Part shown: one piece after another, positions 44,555 to 52,202 of the stretch | How the letters are laid out: each line of letters begins with the position of its first letter | How positions within the stretch are numbered: the stretch's first letter is position 1 | Assembly: GCA_902595145.1 (NCBI GenBank) | Contig: CACJOU010000001.1 | Coordinates: forward strand, 1 to 64,000 | Origin: an uncultured SAR116 cluster alpha proteobacterium | GTDB lineage: Bacteria; Pseudomonadota; Alphaproteobacteria; Puniceispirillales; Marisalimonadaceae | Direction of reading: 5' to 3' | DNA length: 64,000 nt | Notes under the pieces: generated by a model | Databases searched by the model: none | What the model saw: only the letters and a program-made list of their open reading frames with translations | What the model was told of the DNA's origin: nothing | Position numbers and translations under genes: made by a program

Positions 44555-44971
44555 ATGAAGTTAGAATTCCACCACATTAACTTTGTATCTAAAGATGTAG
44601 ACAAAATGAATGATTTTTATAAAAACATTTTATGTATGGATAGCATTCCTATTGAAAACTTTCCCAGAACAGAGGAAACAGCTGATAGTGGATATAGTGG
44701 AAAAATAAATTTTGTTACTGAAGGTAAAATAGAGATGCATTTAGCTGAGAGGGACTTAAATGTTGCTTTTAAAAACAATCAAACAATTAATCCTGTTGAT
44801 CAAGGACACATAGCATTTAGAACCAATGATATTAAGTCATTTCTAAAAAAATTAAGGGATAATAATATACCATTTTCAGACTACGGAACTACTTTTGCTA
44901 GAGAATGGCACCAAGTTTTCTTTCAAGATCCAGAGGGTAATGTCATTGAAGTCCATCAAAAAATTTTCTAA
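44555..44971 (+). CDS. VOC (glyoxalase/bleomycin-resistance fold) family protein
   Basis: A 138-residue protein with two beta-alpha-beta-beta-beta modules of the vicinal oxygen chelate fold. EFHHINFVSKDVDKMNDFYKNIL opens the first with a likely metal His; GHIAFRTNDIKSFLKKL opens the second, with another His, and FFQDPEGNVIEVHQ ends it with the metal Glu. The frame is open from a TTG at 44543, but ATG 44555 is chosen because GGAG at 44545-44548 lies 6 nt upstream, a strong Shine-Dalgarno. Family activities range from lactoylglutathione lyase to dioxygenase or epimerase; none can be selected. An MFS transporter gene follows after 8 nt. Confidence 0.8.
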   Translation: MKLEFHHINFVSKDVDKMNDFYKNILCMDSIPIENFPRTEETADSGYSGKINFVTEGKIEMHLAERDLNVAFKNNQTINPVDQGHIAFRTNDIKSFLKKLRDNNIPFSDYGTTFAREWHQVFFQDPEGNVIEVHQKIF

Positions 44972-44979
44972 CAACTTAA

Positions 44980-46212
44980 ATGATTAAAGAATGTTTTAAA
45001 AATCGAGACTTTAGAGTTCTTTGGGGTGCCGGTGGAATGACTGGCATTGCTAGAGCAATGGAGTTTTTAGCACTAAGTTTATACGCACTGCAAGAGCTCG
45101 GACTTCCATATTTAGTTACTATAATTTTTGCAGCAAGAATGTTACCTATGAGCCTCTTAGGAATAATAATAGGTACTATCTCAGAAAGAATATCACCATT
45201 ATTGTTAATTAAAATTATTTATGCTTTATCTAATATTTTCACTGCAACAAGCGTAATATTAGTCATTACAAATAATTTTAATGTTTATTTTGCATTTACT
45301 CTTGCATTTATAAATGGAATTACTTGGGTTGTAGATCTTGCTGTTAGAAGACGTGTATTGGCAGAGAATATTAAAAAAAATCTTTTAAGTTCTTCTCTAG
45401 CAATGGAAACTCTTTCTAACAACGCAACACGGTTAATTGGACCTCTTTGTGCTGGATCTTTATATGCTTTTGTGGGTTTATCAGGTATTTTTTGTCTTCA
45501 ATTATTGATGTATATTTTTGCGCTCGGATTAATATTTAGATTTAAAGATAATACAAATAATAAAAATGTTTTAAACTCTTCAAACAAAATAGTTTCAAAC
45601 ATCAAAGAGCATTGGGCACATGGACTTTTAGGTGAAATCTTGAAAACCAGTAAAAATGCTTATAGTTTAATTAGTTTAAGGTTCGTATTAATAACCACCC
45701 TAATTTTTAATGTTTTTGGGTTTCCATTAGTTTCGTTAATACCTGTATTAGGTAGAGAAAAGCTAATGTTATCTGAATTTAATATTGGCATTCTGGCATC
45801 TTCAGAAGGTTTAGGAGCACTTATAGGTGCCTTACTCATTGGAAATATTTCACCTCAAAAATATCTTTCTTTAATTTTTATTACTGGTGTGGGAGGTTTC
45901 TTTTTTGGTATGTATTTGTTTTCTTATTCACCTAACTTATTAATAGCTTTTATATGTTTAACTTGTGGAGGGATCTTTCTTTCAGGGTTCAGTACAATGC
46001 AAGGTGCATTAGTATACCAGGCCTCAAAGACTTCTAGGGGTAATAACTTTGGTATATTAGTAACTTGTATTGGAACAGCCCCACTTGGTTTGATTAACTT
46101 GTCATGGATAATAACACTAATCCCAGTAGACCAAACCCTTCGAATAAACGTATATCTTGGTTTAATATGTCTTATTGCAACTGGCTTTTATTTTTTAATT
46201 AGGAAAAGTTAA
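44980..46212 (+). CDS. MFS transporter
   Basis: A 410-residue protein with about 12 hydrophobic helices of the major facilitator fold. RDFRVLWGAGGMTGIARAMEF at the start and LAVRRRVLAENIKKNLLSSSLAMETLSNNATRLIGPLCAGSLYAFVG in the middle resemble the exporter group that includes enterobactin-exporter-like and other drug/metabolite efflux proteins. The loop between helices 6 and 7 (about 185-225) is hydrophilic. It is 8 nt after the VOC gene, so the two form an operon. It ends 9 bp from convergent htpG. Substrate unknown. Confidence 0.8.
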   Translation: MIKECFKNRDFRVLWGAGGMTGIARAMEFLALSLYALQELGLPYLVTIIFAARMLPMSLLGIIIGTISERISPLLLIKIIYALSNIFTATSVILVITNNFNVYFAFTLAFINGITWVVDLAVRRRVLAENIKKNLLSSSLAMETLSNNATRLIGPLCAGSLYAFVGLSGIFCLQLLMYIFALGLIFRFKDNTNNKNVLNSSNKIVSNIKEHWAHGLLGEILKTSKNAYSLISLRFVLITTLIFNVFGFPLVSLIPVLGREKLMLSEFNIGILASSEGLGALIGALLIGNISPQKYLSLIFITGVGGFFFGMYLFSYSPNLLIAFICLTCGGIFLSGFSTMQGALVYQASKTSRGNNFGILVTCIGTAPLGLINLSWIITLIPVDQTLRINVYLGLICLIATGFYFLIRKS

Positions 46213-46221
46213 ATTATTCCG

Positions 46222-48120
46222 TTAGTTAGGTATGGCCTTTAATAAAAATTGGTTCATTATCTTACTAAATTGTGCTGGGTCAGCTGGCATCTTACCTTCC
46301 ATTAATCTTGCTTGTTCAAATAAAAGTGTTCCAGCATCACTTACTAAATCGTTACTTTCTTTTTTACTTAGAAGTGATTTCATATTTTTGATTAAAGAAT
46401 GATCTCCATTAATTTCTAATATTCTCGGGGCTCCTTTATAGTTGGAGTCTCTTTGAGCCATTAATTGTTCCATGGCTATATCCATGTCACCTTCGTCTGC
46501 AACTAGACATACTGGACTATCTGTCAATTTAGAGGATAACCTTATGTCTTTAACTTGATCTCCCAAAACAATTTTTAATTGAGCGATTAAATCCACATAT
46601 TCTTTGTCTTTTTTATCTTTATCATCATTTGACATGTTTTTTTTATCTTTATTTTTTGAGTCTAATTCGTCTAAATTTATTTTGCCTTGAGTGATTGATG
46701 TAAATTTCTTTTCTTTAAAAGATCCAATCATTGGTAACCAAAATTGATCTATTGCATCTGTCATTATTAGCACTTGAATGTTTTTTGATTTAAAACCTTC
46801 TAAATGTGGACTAGCTAATGCTTGAGCGCTTGTTTCAGCTGAAATGTAATAAATTTCTTTTTGAGTATCAGGCATTTTTTCTAAATATTGTGATAGAGAT
46901 ATTGGGTCTTCACTTTCATTAGTCGAAAACCTACATAAATCTAACAATGTTTCTTTTCTTTCTGCATCTTCATATAAACCTTCTTTAAGAACGGCTCCAA
47001 ATTCTTTCCAGAAGTTTTTATAACCGTCCAAATCTTTTTCACTAACTTTTTTAAGCTCTCTTAAAATTTTACCAACTAAAGATTTGCTAATTTTTGCAAC
47101 GGCAGGATTATTTTGAAGCATTTCTCTACTAACATTCAAATCTATGTCTTGTGTATCAACAAGTCCTTTTATAAATCTTAGATAACTAGGTATCAATGCA
47201 TCGCATTTATCAGTTATGAAAACTCTGTTAATATATAATTTTAAAGATGATTTTCTATCAGGATTAAATAAATCAAAAGGTCTAGTAGATGGTATACAAA
47301 TAAGATTAGTATAACTAATTGTTCCTTCTGTATTATTATGCATTGTTAAGAGTGGCTTTCCAAAGCCCGCACCTATATGAGAGAAAAATTCTTGATATTG
47401 TTCATCTTTAATTTCTTTAGCAGGACGAGTCCAAAGTGCAGATGCTTCATTTAATGTTTTAATTTCAGTGTCTTTTTTATCTTTTTGGCTTAATTTTACA
47501 GGATAAGAAATATGATCCGAATACTTCCTTACAATAAATTGAAGTCTGGTTTCTTCCAGAAATTCTTTTGCATCTTTTTTAAGTTTTAATAAAATAGATG
47601 TTCCAAAACTATCTTTGTCAGCTTTAACTAAATTAAAACCAGTTTTACCATCTGAAGACCACTTCCAAGCTTGGCTGTCACCTGCTTTCTTAGATATTAC
47701 TTCTACGTCGTCAGCTACCATAAATGAAGCATAAAAACCTACACCAAATTGACCAATCATTGACATATCAGTTTTTTTATCTTTATTACTTTTTGAAATT
47801 TGTTCTAAGAAAGCTTTTGTTCCCGACCTTGCTATTGTTCCTAATGATGACTTAAGGTCTTCCTCATTCATACCTATACCATTATCAGAAATAGTTAGAG
47901 TTTTTTCTTTATTATCCACTTCAATTATTACTTCTGGGGTTTCTGATGAATCAGCAATTTTTTTATCTGTTAAACCAAGATATTTTCTTTTATCTAGCGC
48001 ATCTGAAGCGTTTGAAATTAATTCACGCAAAAATATTTCTCTTTCTGAGTACAATGAATTGATGACTATATCTAAAATTTTCCCAGTATCAGCTTCAAAT
48101 TTGTTGTTCATATTAGTCAT
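46222..48120 (-). CDS. htpG: Molecular chaperone HtpG (Hsp90)
   Basis: A 632-residue Hsp90 homologue of normal bacterial length. The N-terminal GHKL ATP-binding domain shows LRELISNASDALDKRKYLGL (36-55), LTISDNGIGMNEEDL (70-84) and GQFGVGFYASFMVAD. The middle domain has LYINRVFITDKCDALIPSYLRFIKGLVDT and NVSREMLQ. The linker DSKNKDKKNMSNDDKDKKDKEY is lysine/aspartate-rich. The C-terminal domain ends in the dimerisation region with no MEEVD tail, as expected in bacteria. It acts in the cytosol in protein folding under stress. A heat-shock promoter candidate lies 34 bp upstream, and AAGG about 8 nt before the ATG gives the ribosome site. Confidence 0.97.
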   Translation of the reverse strand: MTNMNNKFEADTGKILDIVINSLYSEREIFLRELISNASDALDKRKYLGLTDKKIADSSETPEVIIEVDNKEKTLTISDNGIGMNEEDLKSSLGTIARSGTKAFLEQISKSNKDKKTDMSMIGQFGVGFYASFMVADDVEVISKKAGDSQAWKWSSDGKTGFNLVKADKDSFGTSILLKLKKDAKEFLEETRLQFIVRKYSDHISYPVKLSQKDKKDTEIKTLNEASALWTRPAKEIKDEQYQEFFSHIGAGFGKPLLTMHNNTEGTISYTNLICIPSTRPFDLFNPDRKSSLKLYINRVFITDKCDALIPSYLRFIKGLVDTQDIDLNVSREMLQNNPAVAKISKSLVGKILRELKKVSEKDLDGYKNFWKEFGAVLKEGLYEDAERKETLLDLCRFSTNESEDPISLSQYLEKMPDTQKEIYYISAETSAQALASPHLEGFKSKNIQVLIMTDAIDQFWLPMIGSFKEKKFTSITQGKINLDELDSKNKDKKNMSNDDKDKKDKEYVDLIAQLKIVLGDQVKDIRLSSKLTDSPVCLVADEGDMDIAMEQLMAQRDSNYKGAPRILEINGDHSLIKNMKSLLSKKESNDLVSDAGTLLFEQARLMEGKMPADPAQFSKIMNQFLLKAIPN

Positions 48121-48153
48121 AGAAATTACCTTAATGTTTGTTGATTTATATTG

Positions 48154-48183
48154 TAAATTGGTAATTTAAACTAGTTTTTCAAG
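48154..48183 (-). promoter_or_regulatory. Sigma32-like heat-shock promoter of htpG
   Basis: Reading the - strand, CTTGAA (48183-48178) is followed after 15 nt by ACCAATTTA (48162-48154), resembling the RpoH consensus CTTGAA - N13-17 - CCCCATNTA (six of nine positions match in the -10). It is 34 nt upstream of the htpG ATG, and htpG is a classic RpoH target. A vegetative promoter elsewhere in the 160-bp gap is also possible. Confidence 0.5.
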
Positions 48184-48280
48184 AGTAAAATTTATATTTT
48201 TAACTTTATTAAAAGTCTTTGAATTTACTTATATAAATAATCGTAAATAAGTTTAAAAATACTATTCTGAATTTAGGTTA

Positions 48281-49057
48281 TTATTGAGAATAACCAGACT
48301 TTTCTTGATCAAGAATAAGTTTTATCTCTCTTAAAAAAGCAGTTCCCGCAGGATTTGGATATTCTTCATTTTCTAATTCTCGAGCAGTTTTCTCAGCAAT
48401 AACATCATCTAATATGCTTAGTGTTTTTCCAGTTTGAAGAGCTTGCACATATATTTTAGCTGCTCTTTCAAAATAAAATAGTCTATTGAAAGTTTCAGCA
48501 ACATTTTGCCCAAATATTAATATTCCATGATTGCCCATTATAAAAGTATGTTTTTTGGGATCGGAGAGTAAATCTGCACACCTTTTACCTTCCTCTTCAA
48601 AGGCCAAGCCTCCATAATTTTTATCTACTACTTGCCTGTTGAAAAACATAGATGCAACTTGATTTATTGGAGGTAAGATACATTCATCAATAGAAGCTAA
48701 AGTCGTTGCATAAACAGAGTGAACATGCATTATGCATTTTGCGTGTGGACATAATTTATGAATTGCTCCATGTAATCCCCATGCTGTTGCATCTGGTGGA
48801 TTATCTCCTGAAAGAACTGACTTATCATCAACATTTAATAATAGTAAATCAGAAGCCCTAATCCTTGAAAAATGCCACATATTTGGATTCATTAAAAATT
48901 GAGTACCTTTTGGGTTTACTGCAAGACTGAAGTGATTAGCTACTGCTTCATGCAAATTACTTCTTTCTGCCCATCTAAATGCAGCGGCCAAGTCTTTTCG
49001 TTCTTCAAGATAATTATCATTCGATAAATGATTTTCTGTTAGTTTTATTTCGTCCAT
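48281..49057 (-). CDS. Class II aldolase/adducin family protein
   Basis: A 258-residue zinc-dependent class II aldolase-fold protein. AAAFRWAERSNLHEAVANHFSLAV (24-47) is the start of the fold; CIMHVHSVYATTLASI places the metal His111 and His113; the third ligand His177 is in IMGNHGILIFGQ. Proteins of this branch often annotated as aldolase II may have aldolase, decarboxylase or dehydratase activity on small hydroxy acids; the exact one is not clear. It is divergent from the SMR transporter gene (87 bp) and 160 bp upstream of htpG on the same strand. Confidence 0.8.
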   Translation of the reverse strand: MDEIKLTENHLSNDNYLEERKDLAAAFRWAERSNLHEAVANHFSLAVNPKGTQFLMNPNMWHFSRIRASDLLLLNVDDKSVLSGDNPPDATAWGLHGAIHKLCPHAKCIMHVHSVYATTLASIDECILPPINQVASMFFNRQVVDKNYGGLAFEEEGKRCADLLSDPKKHTFIMGNHGILIFGQNVAETFNRLFYFERAAKIYVQALQTGKTLSILDDVIAEKTARELENEEYPNPAGTAFLREIKLILDQEKSGYSQ

Positions 49058-49144
49058 TTTATAACACCGTAAAATTTTAATTCTCTCATATTGTATTTGA
49101 AAAAGTCAAATAGTATAAACAAAACAAAATGAAGGAATATATAT

Positions 49145-49474
49145 ATGGGATATTTTTATCTTTTAATTGCAATTATTGGCGAAGTAATTGGCACCACTCA
49201 TCTTAAGAGTACCAATAATTTCACAGAGTTATTACCTACCACCTATGTTGTATTAGGTTTTGCAACAGCTTTTTATTTTATGATGCTTGCTATGAAAACC
49301 ATTCCTATTGCTATAGCATATTCAATTTGGGCAGCTATTGGAATTTCTGCAATAACAATTTTAGGCGCATTTAAATATAAAGAAATACCTGATTTATTAG
49401 CTATTTTAGGTCTAGGACTTATTATCCTTGGGGTAATATTATTGGTTTTTTACAGTAAAATGGGCGCAAATTAA
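49145..49474 (+). CDS. Small multidrug resistance (SMR/EmrE-like) transporter
   Basis: A 109-residue four-helix membrane protein. Glu13 in IIGEVIGTTHLKS is the conserved proton/substrate-coupling Glu of EmrE, and AYSIWAAIGI (about 59-68) holds the signature Trp. Length (105-110) is exact for the family. It would function as an antiparallel dimer exporting lipophilic cations. AGGA about 7 nt upstream of the ATG is the ribosome site. The 3' end overlaps lpdA by 4 nt in convergent orientation. Guanidinium export is a possible alternative, but the GTTHLK wording favours the EmrE/QAC group. Confidence 0.85.
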   Translation: MGYFYLLIAIIGEVIGTTHLKSTNNFTELLPTTYVVLGFATAFYFMMLAMKTIPIAIAYSIWAAIGISAITILGAFKYKEIPDLLAILGLGLIILGVILLVFYSKMGAN

Positions 49475-50883
49475 AAATGTATTGCTTTTGAGTAGGTTGC
49501 TAAAGCCGCTTCTTTGATTGCCTCATTTACCGTAGGATGACCATGACAAATTCTAGCTACATCCTCAGATGATGCACCAAATCCCATTGCAATAGATAAC
49601 TCGTGTATTACAGTTCCTGCCTCGTGGCCAATCATGTGAGCCCCTAGTATCTTATCCGTAGCTTTATCTGATAGGATCTTTACCATACCATCCGTATGGC
49701 TAATAGCCTTAGCTCTACTATTAGCCATTAGAGGAAATGTTCCTTTATTGTAAGCAATGCCTTCTGCTTTCAATTCTTCTTCTGTTTTGCCAATAACAGC
49801 CACTTCAGGTGAAGTATATATGATACCTGGTACAAGATTGTAATCAACATGACCTGCTTCCCCATTTATTATCTCTACAGCTGCCACACCATCTTCTTCA
49901 GCTTTATGAGCTAACATTGGTCCCTTAATCACATCACCAATTGCATAAATATTTGATATTGAAGTTTGAAAATTTTCATTGGTTTCTATAAATCCAAGCT
50001 TGTCTATTTTCAAATTTAATTTTTCTAAACCCAATCCATTAGTATTTGGTTTTCTTCCAACAGATACCAACGCAACGTCTGCTTCTAACTCATTATGGGT
50101 GTTATTATTAATATCTTTAACGGAGAGCAATACTTTGTCATTAATGATTTGTGCTTTTTCAACCGAATGAGCTAATTTAAATTTTACACCTTGTTTTTGA
50201 AGTATTTTCATAAAATTGTTGGCTATTTCATCATCTATACCTGGTAAAATTCTAGGAAGATATTCTACTACCTCGACTTCCGCACCAAGTCTTCTCCAGA
50301 CAGTACCCATTTCAAGTCCAATTATTCCAGCACCAATGACTATCATCTTTTCCGGAACCTTATCCAATTCTAAAGCACCAGTTGATGTTACAATTTTTTT
50401 TTCATCTACATTTATATTTGGAAGATTTGTAGATTCAGATCCTGTGGCAATAATAATTTTATCTGCATTAATTATTTCAGCTTTTTCATTATTCAAAATT
50501 TCAATTTCATTGGGAGATAAAATTTTTGCAGCACCAATATATTTAGTAACTTTATTTTTTTTAAACAGGAAATCTATTCCTTTTGTTAGCTCATCCACAA
50601 TACCCAATTTCTTTTTAAGTAATTTTGGTAAGTCAAGGCTTACTTCTTTGTATCTAATACCCCATTCTTCATTACCATTAGATTTAATTGAATTTTCATA
50701 TTGTTCTGAAGCATGTAATAATGCTTTAGACGGAATACATCCAACATTCAAACATGTTCCACCTAAAGTTTTTCGTTTTTCAATACAGGCAACTCTCATA
50801 CCTTTTTGAGCAGCGACAATAGCAGCGACATAACCTCCAGGGCCTGCGCCAATTACAACAAGATCAAATTTTTTATCAGACAT
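49471..50883 (-). CDS. lpdA: Dihydrolipoyl dehydrogenase (E3)
   Basis: A 470-residue flavoprotein that re-oxidises dihydrolipoyl groups of 2-oxoacid dehydrogenase complexes and makes NADH. The FAD motif GAGPGGY is at 12-18 and the redox-active disulfide is Cys44-Cys49 in GGTCLNVGCIPSK. The NAD domain has GAGIIGLEMG, and the second FAD contact is IYAIGDVIKGPMLAHKAEEDG. The C-terminal HGHPTVNEAIKEA has the catalytic His-Glu pair. It is last in the mdh-sucCDAB-lpdA run, 21 nt after sucB, so it is the E3 of the oxoglutarate complex and may also serve other complexes. Confidence 0.97.
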   Translation of the reverse strand: MSDKKFDLVVIGAGPGGYVAAIVAAQKGMRVACIEKRKTLGGTCLNVGCIPSKALLHASEQYENSIKSNGNEEWGIRYKEVSLDLPKLLKKKLGIVDELTKGIDFLFKKNKVTKYIGAAKILSPNEIEILNNEKAEIINADKIIIATGSESTNLPNINVDEKKIVTSTGALELDKVPEKMIVIGAGIIGLEMGTVWRRLGAEVEVVEYLPRILPGIDDEIANNFMKILQKQGVKFKLAHSVEKAQIINDKVLLSVKDINNNTHNELEADVALVSVGRKPNTNGLGLEKLNLKIDKLGFIETNENFQTSISNIYAIGDVIKGPMLAHKAEEDGVAAVEIINGEAGHVDYNLVPGIIYTSPEVAVIGKTEEELKAEGIAYNKGTFPLMANSRAKAISHTDGMVKILSDKATDKILGAHMIGHEAGTVIHELSIAMGFGASSEDVARICHGHPTVNEAIKEAALATYSKAIHF

Positions 50884-50904
50884 TAAACACCCTTAACTTA
50901 AAAA

Positions 50905-52194
50905 CTATGCGCCTACTACAAGCCTTCTAGGATCTTCTATTATTTCTTTGATCCTAACTAAAAAAGAGACTGCTTCACGGCCATCAATTATTCTATGATC
51001 ATATGAAAGCGCGAGATACATCATTGGTCTAATCTCAATATTATCACCTATTGCAACTGGTCTTTTTTGAATTTTGTGCATTCCTAGAATACCAGATTGA
51101 GGTGGATTCAAAATTGGTGAAGACATCAATGATCCATAGACACCACCATTTGAGATAGTAAAAGTTCCACCTGCCATGTCAGACATTGCTAAATTACCTT
51201 CTTTTGCTCTTTTGCCAAATTCAGCAATTGTTGATTCAGTTTCACCAAAAGACATTTTATCTGCATTTTTTAGAACAGGAACAACTAAACCTTGGGATGT
51301 TCCAACAGCGACACCTATATTGTAATAATTCTTATAAATAATATCATTGCCATCTATTTCAGCATTCACAGCTGGAAATTCACTCAAAGCGTCTATTGAT
51401 GCTTTAACAAAAAAGCTCATATAACCAAGTCTTACACCATTCTTTTTTTCAAAACTTTCTTGATAATTCTTACGCATCTCCATTAGTGCTGACATGTCAA
51501 CTTCATTGTACGTTGTTAACATTGCTGCAGTATTCTGAGCTTCTTTTAATCTCCTTGCTATAGCTTGACGAAGACGAGACATCGGAATTCTCTCTTCAAG
51601 ATTAACATTATCTTCATTTCGAGTGTTTTCTGTTACTTGATTATTAGATTTAACTTCAAGTTTATTTGTAATTGGTTTTTCTTTTTCTACATCTTTAACT
51701 TCTACTTCTTCAGAAACTTCTTCCTTTTTGTCTTGTTTTTCTCCAGCAATTATTGTCCCTAATAAAGCTCCAACTCCAACTGTGTCTCCCTCAGAAACAA
51801 TAGTATTTTCTAATATCCCCGTGATAGAAGCAGGAACTTCTAGGGTAACCTTATCTGTTTCTAATTCTACAATTGGATCGTCAACTTCAACATAATCGCC
51901 TTTTTTCTTTATCCATTTGGAAACAGTTGCCTCTACAACAGATTCTCCTAACACTGGTACTATAACATCCATACCATTTTCCTTTCCTTTAAGAATATTT
52001 TTCTGGGATCTAGAAGTTTCTTCTTCTAATTTATTATTTTCAATTAAGTTTAAGTGAAGAAGAACATCCCCTTTTGTTACTCTTCCATCAACACCCGTAC
52101 CAACCACAGTATTTATATCTATTTTTTTTTCTTCTATAAGCTTTGCGGCAGATGGCATTGCAAGCTTTTGAATAATTTTATTTTTATTATTCAT
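50905..52194 (-). CDS. sucB: Dihydrolipoyl succinyltransferase (E2 of 2-oxoglutarate dehydrogenase) with inverted domain order
   Basis: E2 of the oxoglutarate dehydrogenase complex, which moves succinyl groups from lipoate to CoA. In this 429-residue protein the peripheral-subunit-binding domain comes first (residues 11-48: [14 protein letters not shown], then [13 protein letters not shown]). The lipoyl domain follows (76-150: [16 protein letters not shown], lipoyl Lys115 in ETDKVTLEV). A charged linker of about 50 residues leads to the catalytic domain (from about 202), with DHRIIDG holding His400 and Asp404. Normal SucB order is lipoyl, PSBD, catalytic, and no second PSBD is present in the linker. 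Inside the gene, AGGAAAGGAAAA (51977-51988) lies just before Met75 (ATG 51970-51972), where canonical SucB proteins begin. The start at 52194 is 8 nt after sucA. Confidence 0.92.
   Translation of the reverse strand: MNNKNKIIQKLAMPSAAKLIEEKKIDINTVVGTGVDGRVTKGDVLLHLNLIENNKLEEETSRSQKNILKGKENGMDVIVPVLGESVVEATVSKWIKKKGDYVEVDDPIVELETDKVTLEVPASITGILENTIVSEGDTVGVGALLGTIIAGEKQDKKEEVSEEVEVKDVEKEKPITNKLEVKSNNQVTENTRNEDNVNLEERIPMSRLRQAIARRLKEAQNTAAMLTTYNEVDMSALMEMRKNYQESFEKKNGVRLGYMSFFVKASIDALSEFPAVNAEIDGNDIIYKNYYNIGVAVGTSQGLVVPVLKNADKMSFGETESTIAEFGKRAKEGNLAMSDMAGGTFTISNGGVYGSLMSSPILNPPQSGILGMHKIQKRPVAIGDNIEIRPMMYLALSYDHRIIDGREAVSFLVRIKEIIEDPRRLVVGA
51977..51988 (-). promoter_or_regulatory. Possible internal ribosome binding site in sucB
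   Basis: On the - strand AGGAAAGGAAAA sits 4 to 8 nt before the ATG of Met75, the position where a conventional lipoyl-first SucB would begin. It may be a relic of an ancestral start or drive a shorter, PSBD-less product. It could also simply be Lys/Glu/Gly codons of a purine-rich linker. Confidence 0.3.
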
Positions 52195-52202
52195 TAAATC
52201 AT

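Noticed and set aside
50216-50809. 197-codon open frame on the + strand inside lpdA
   Set aside because: It is antisense to a well-conserved lpdA and has composition typical of a shadow frame; no start context or family.
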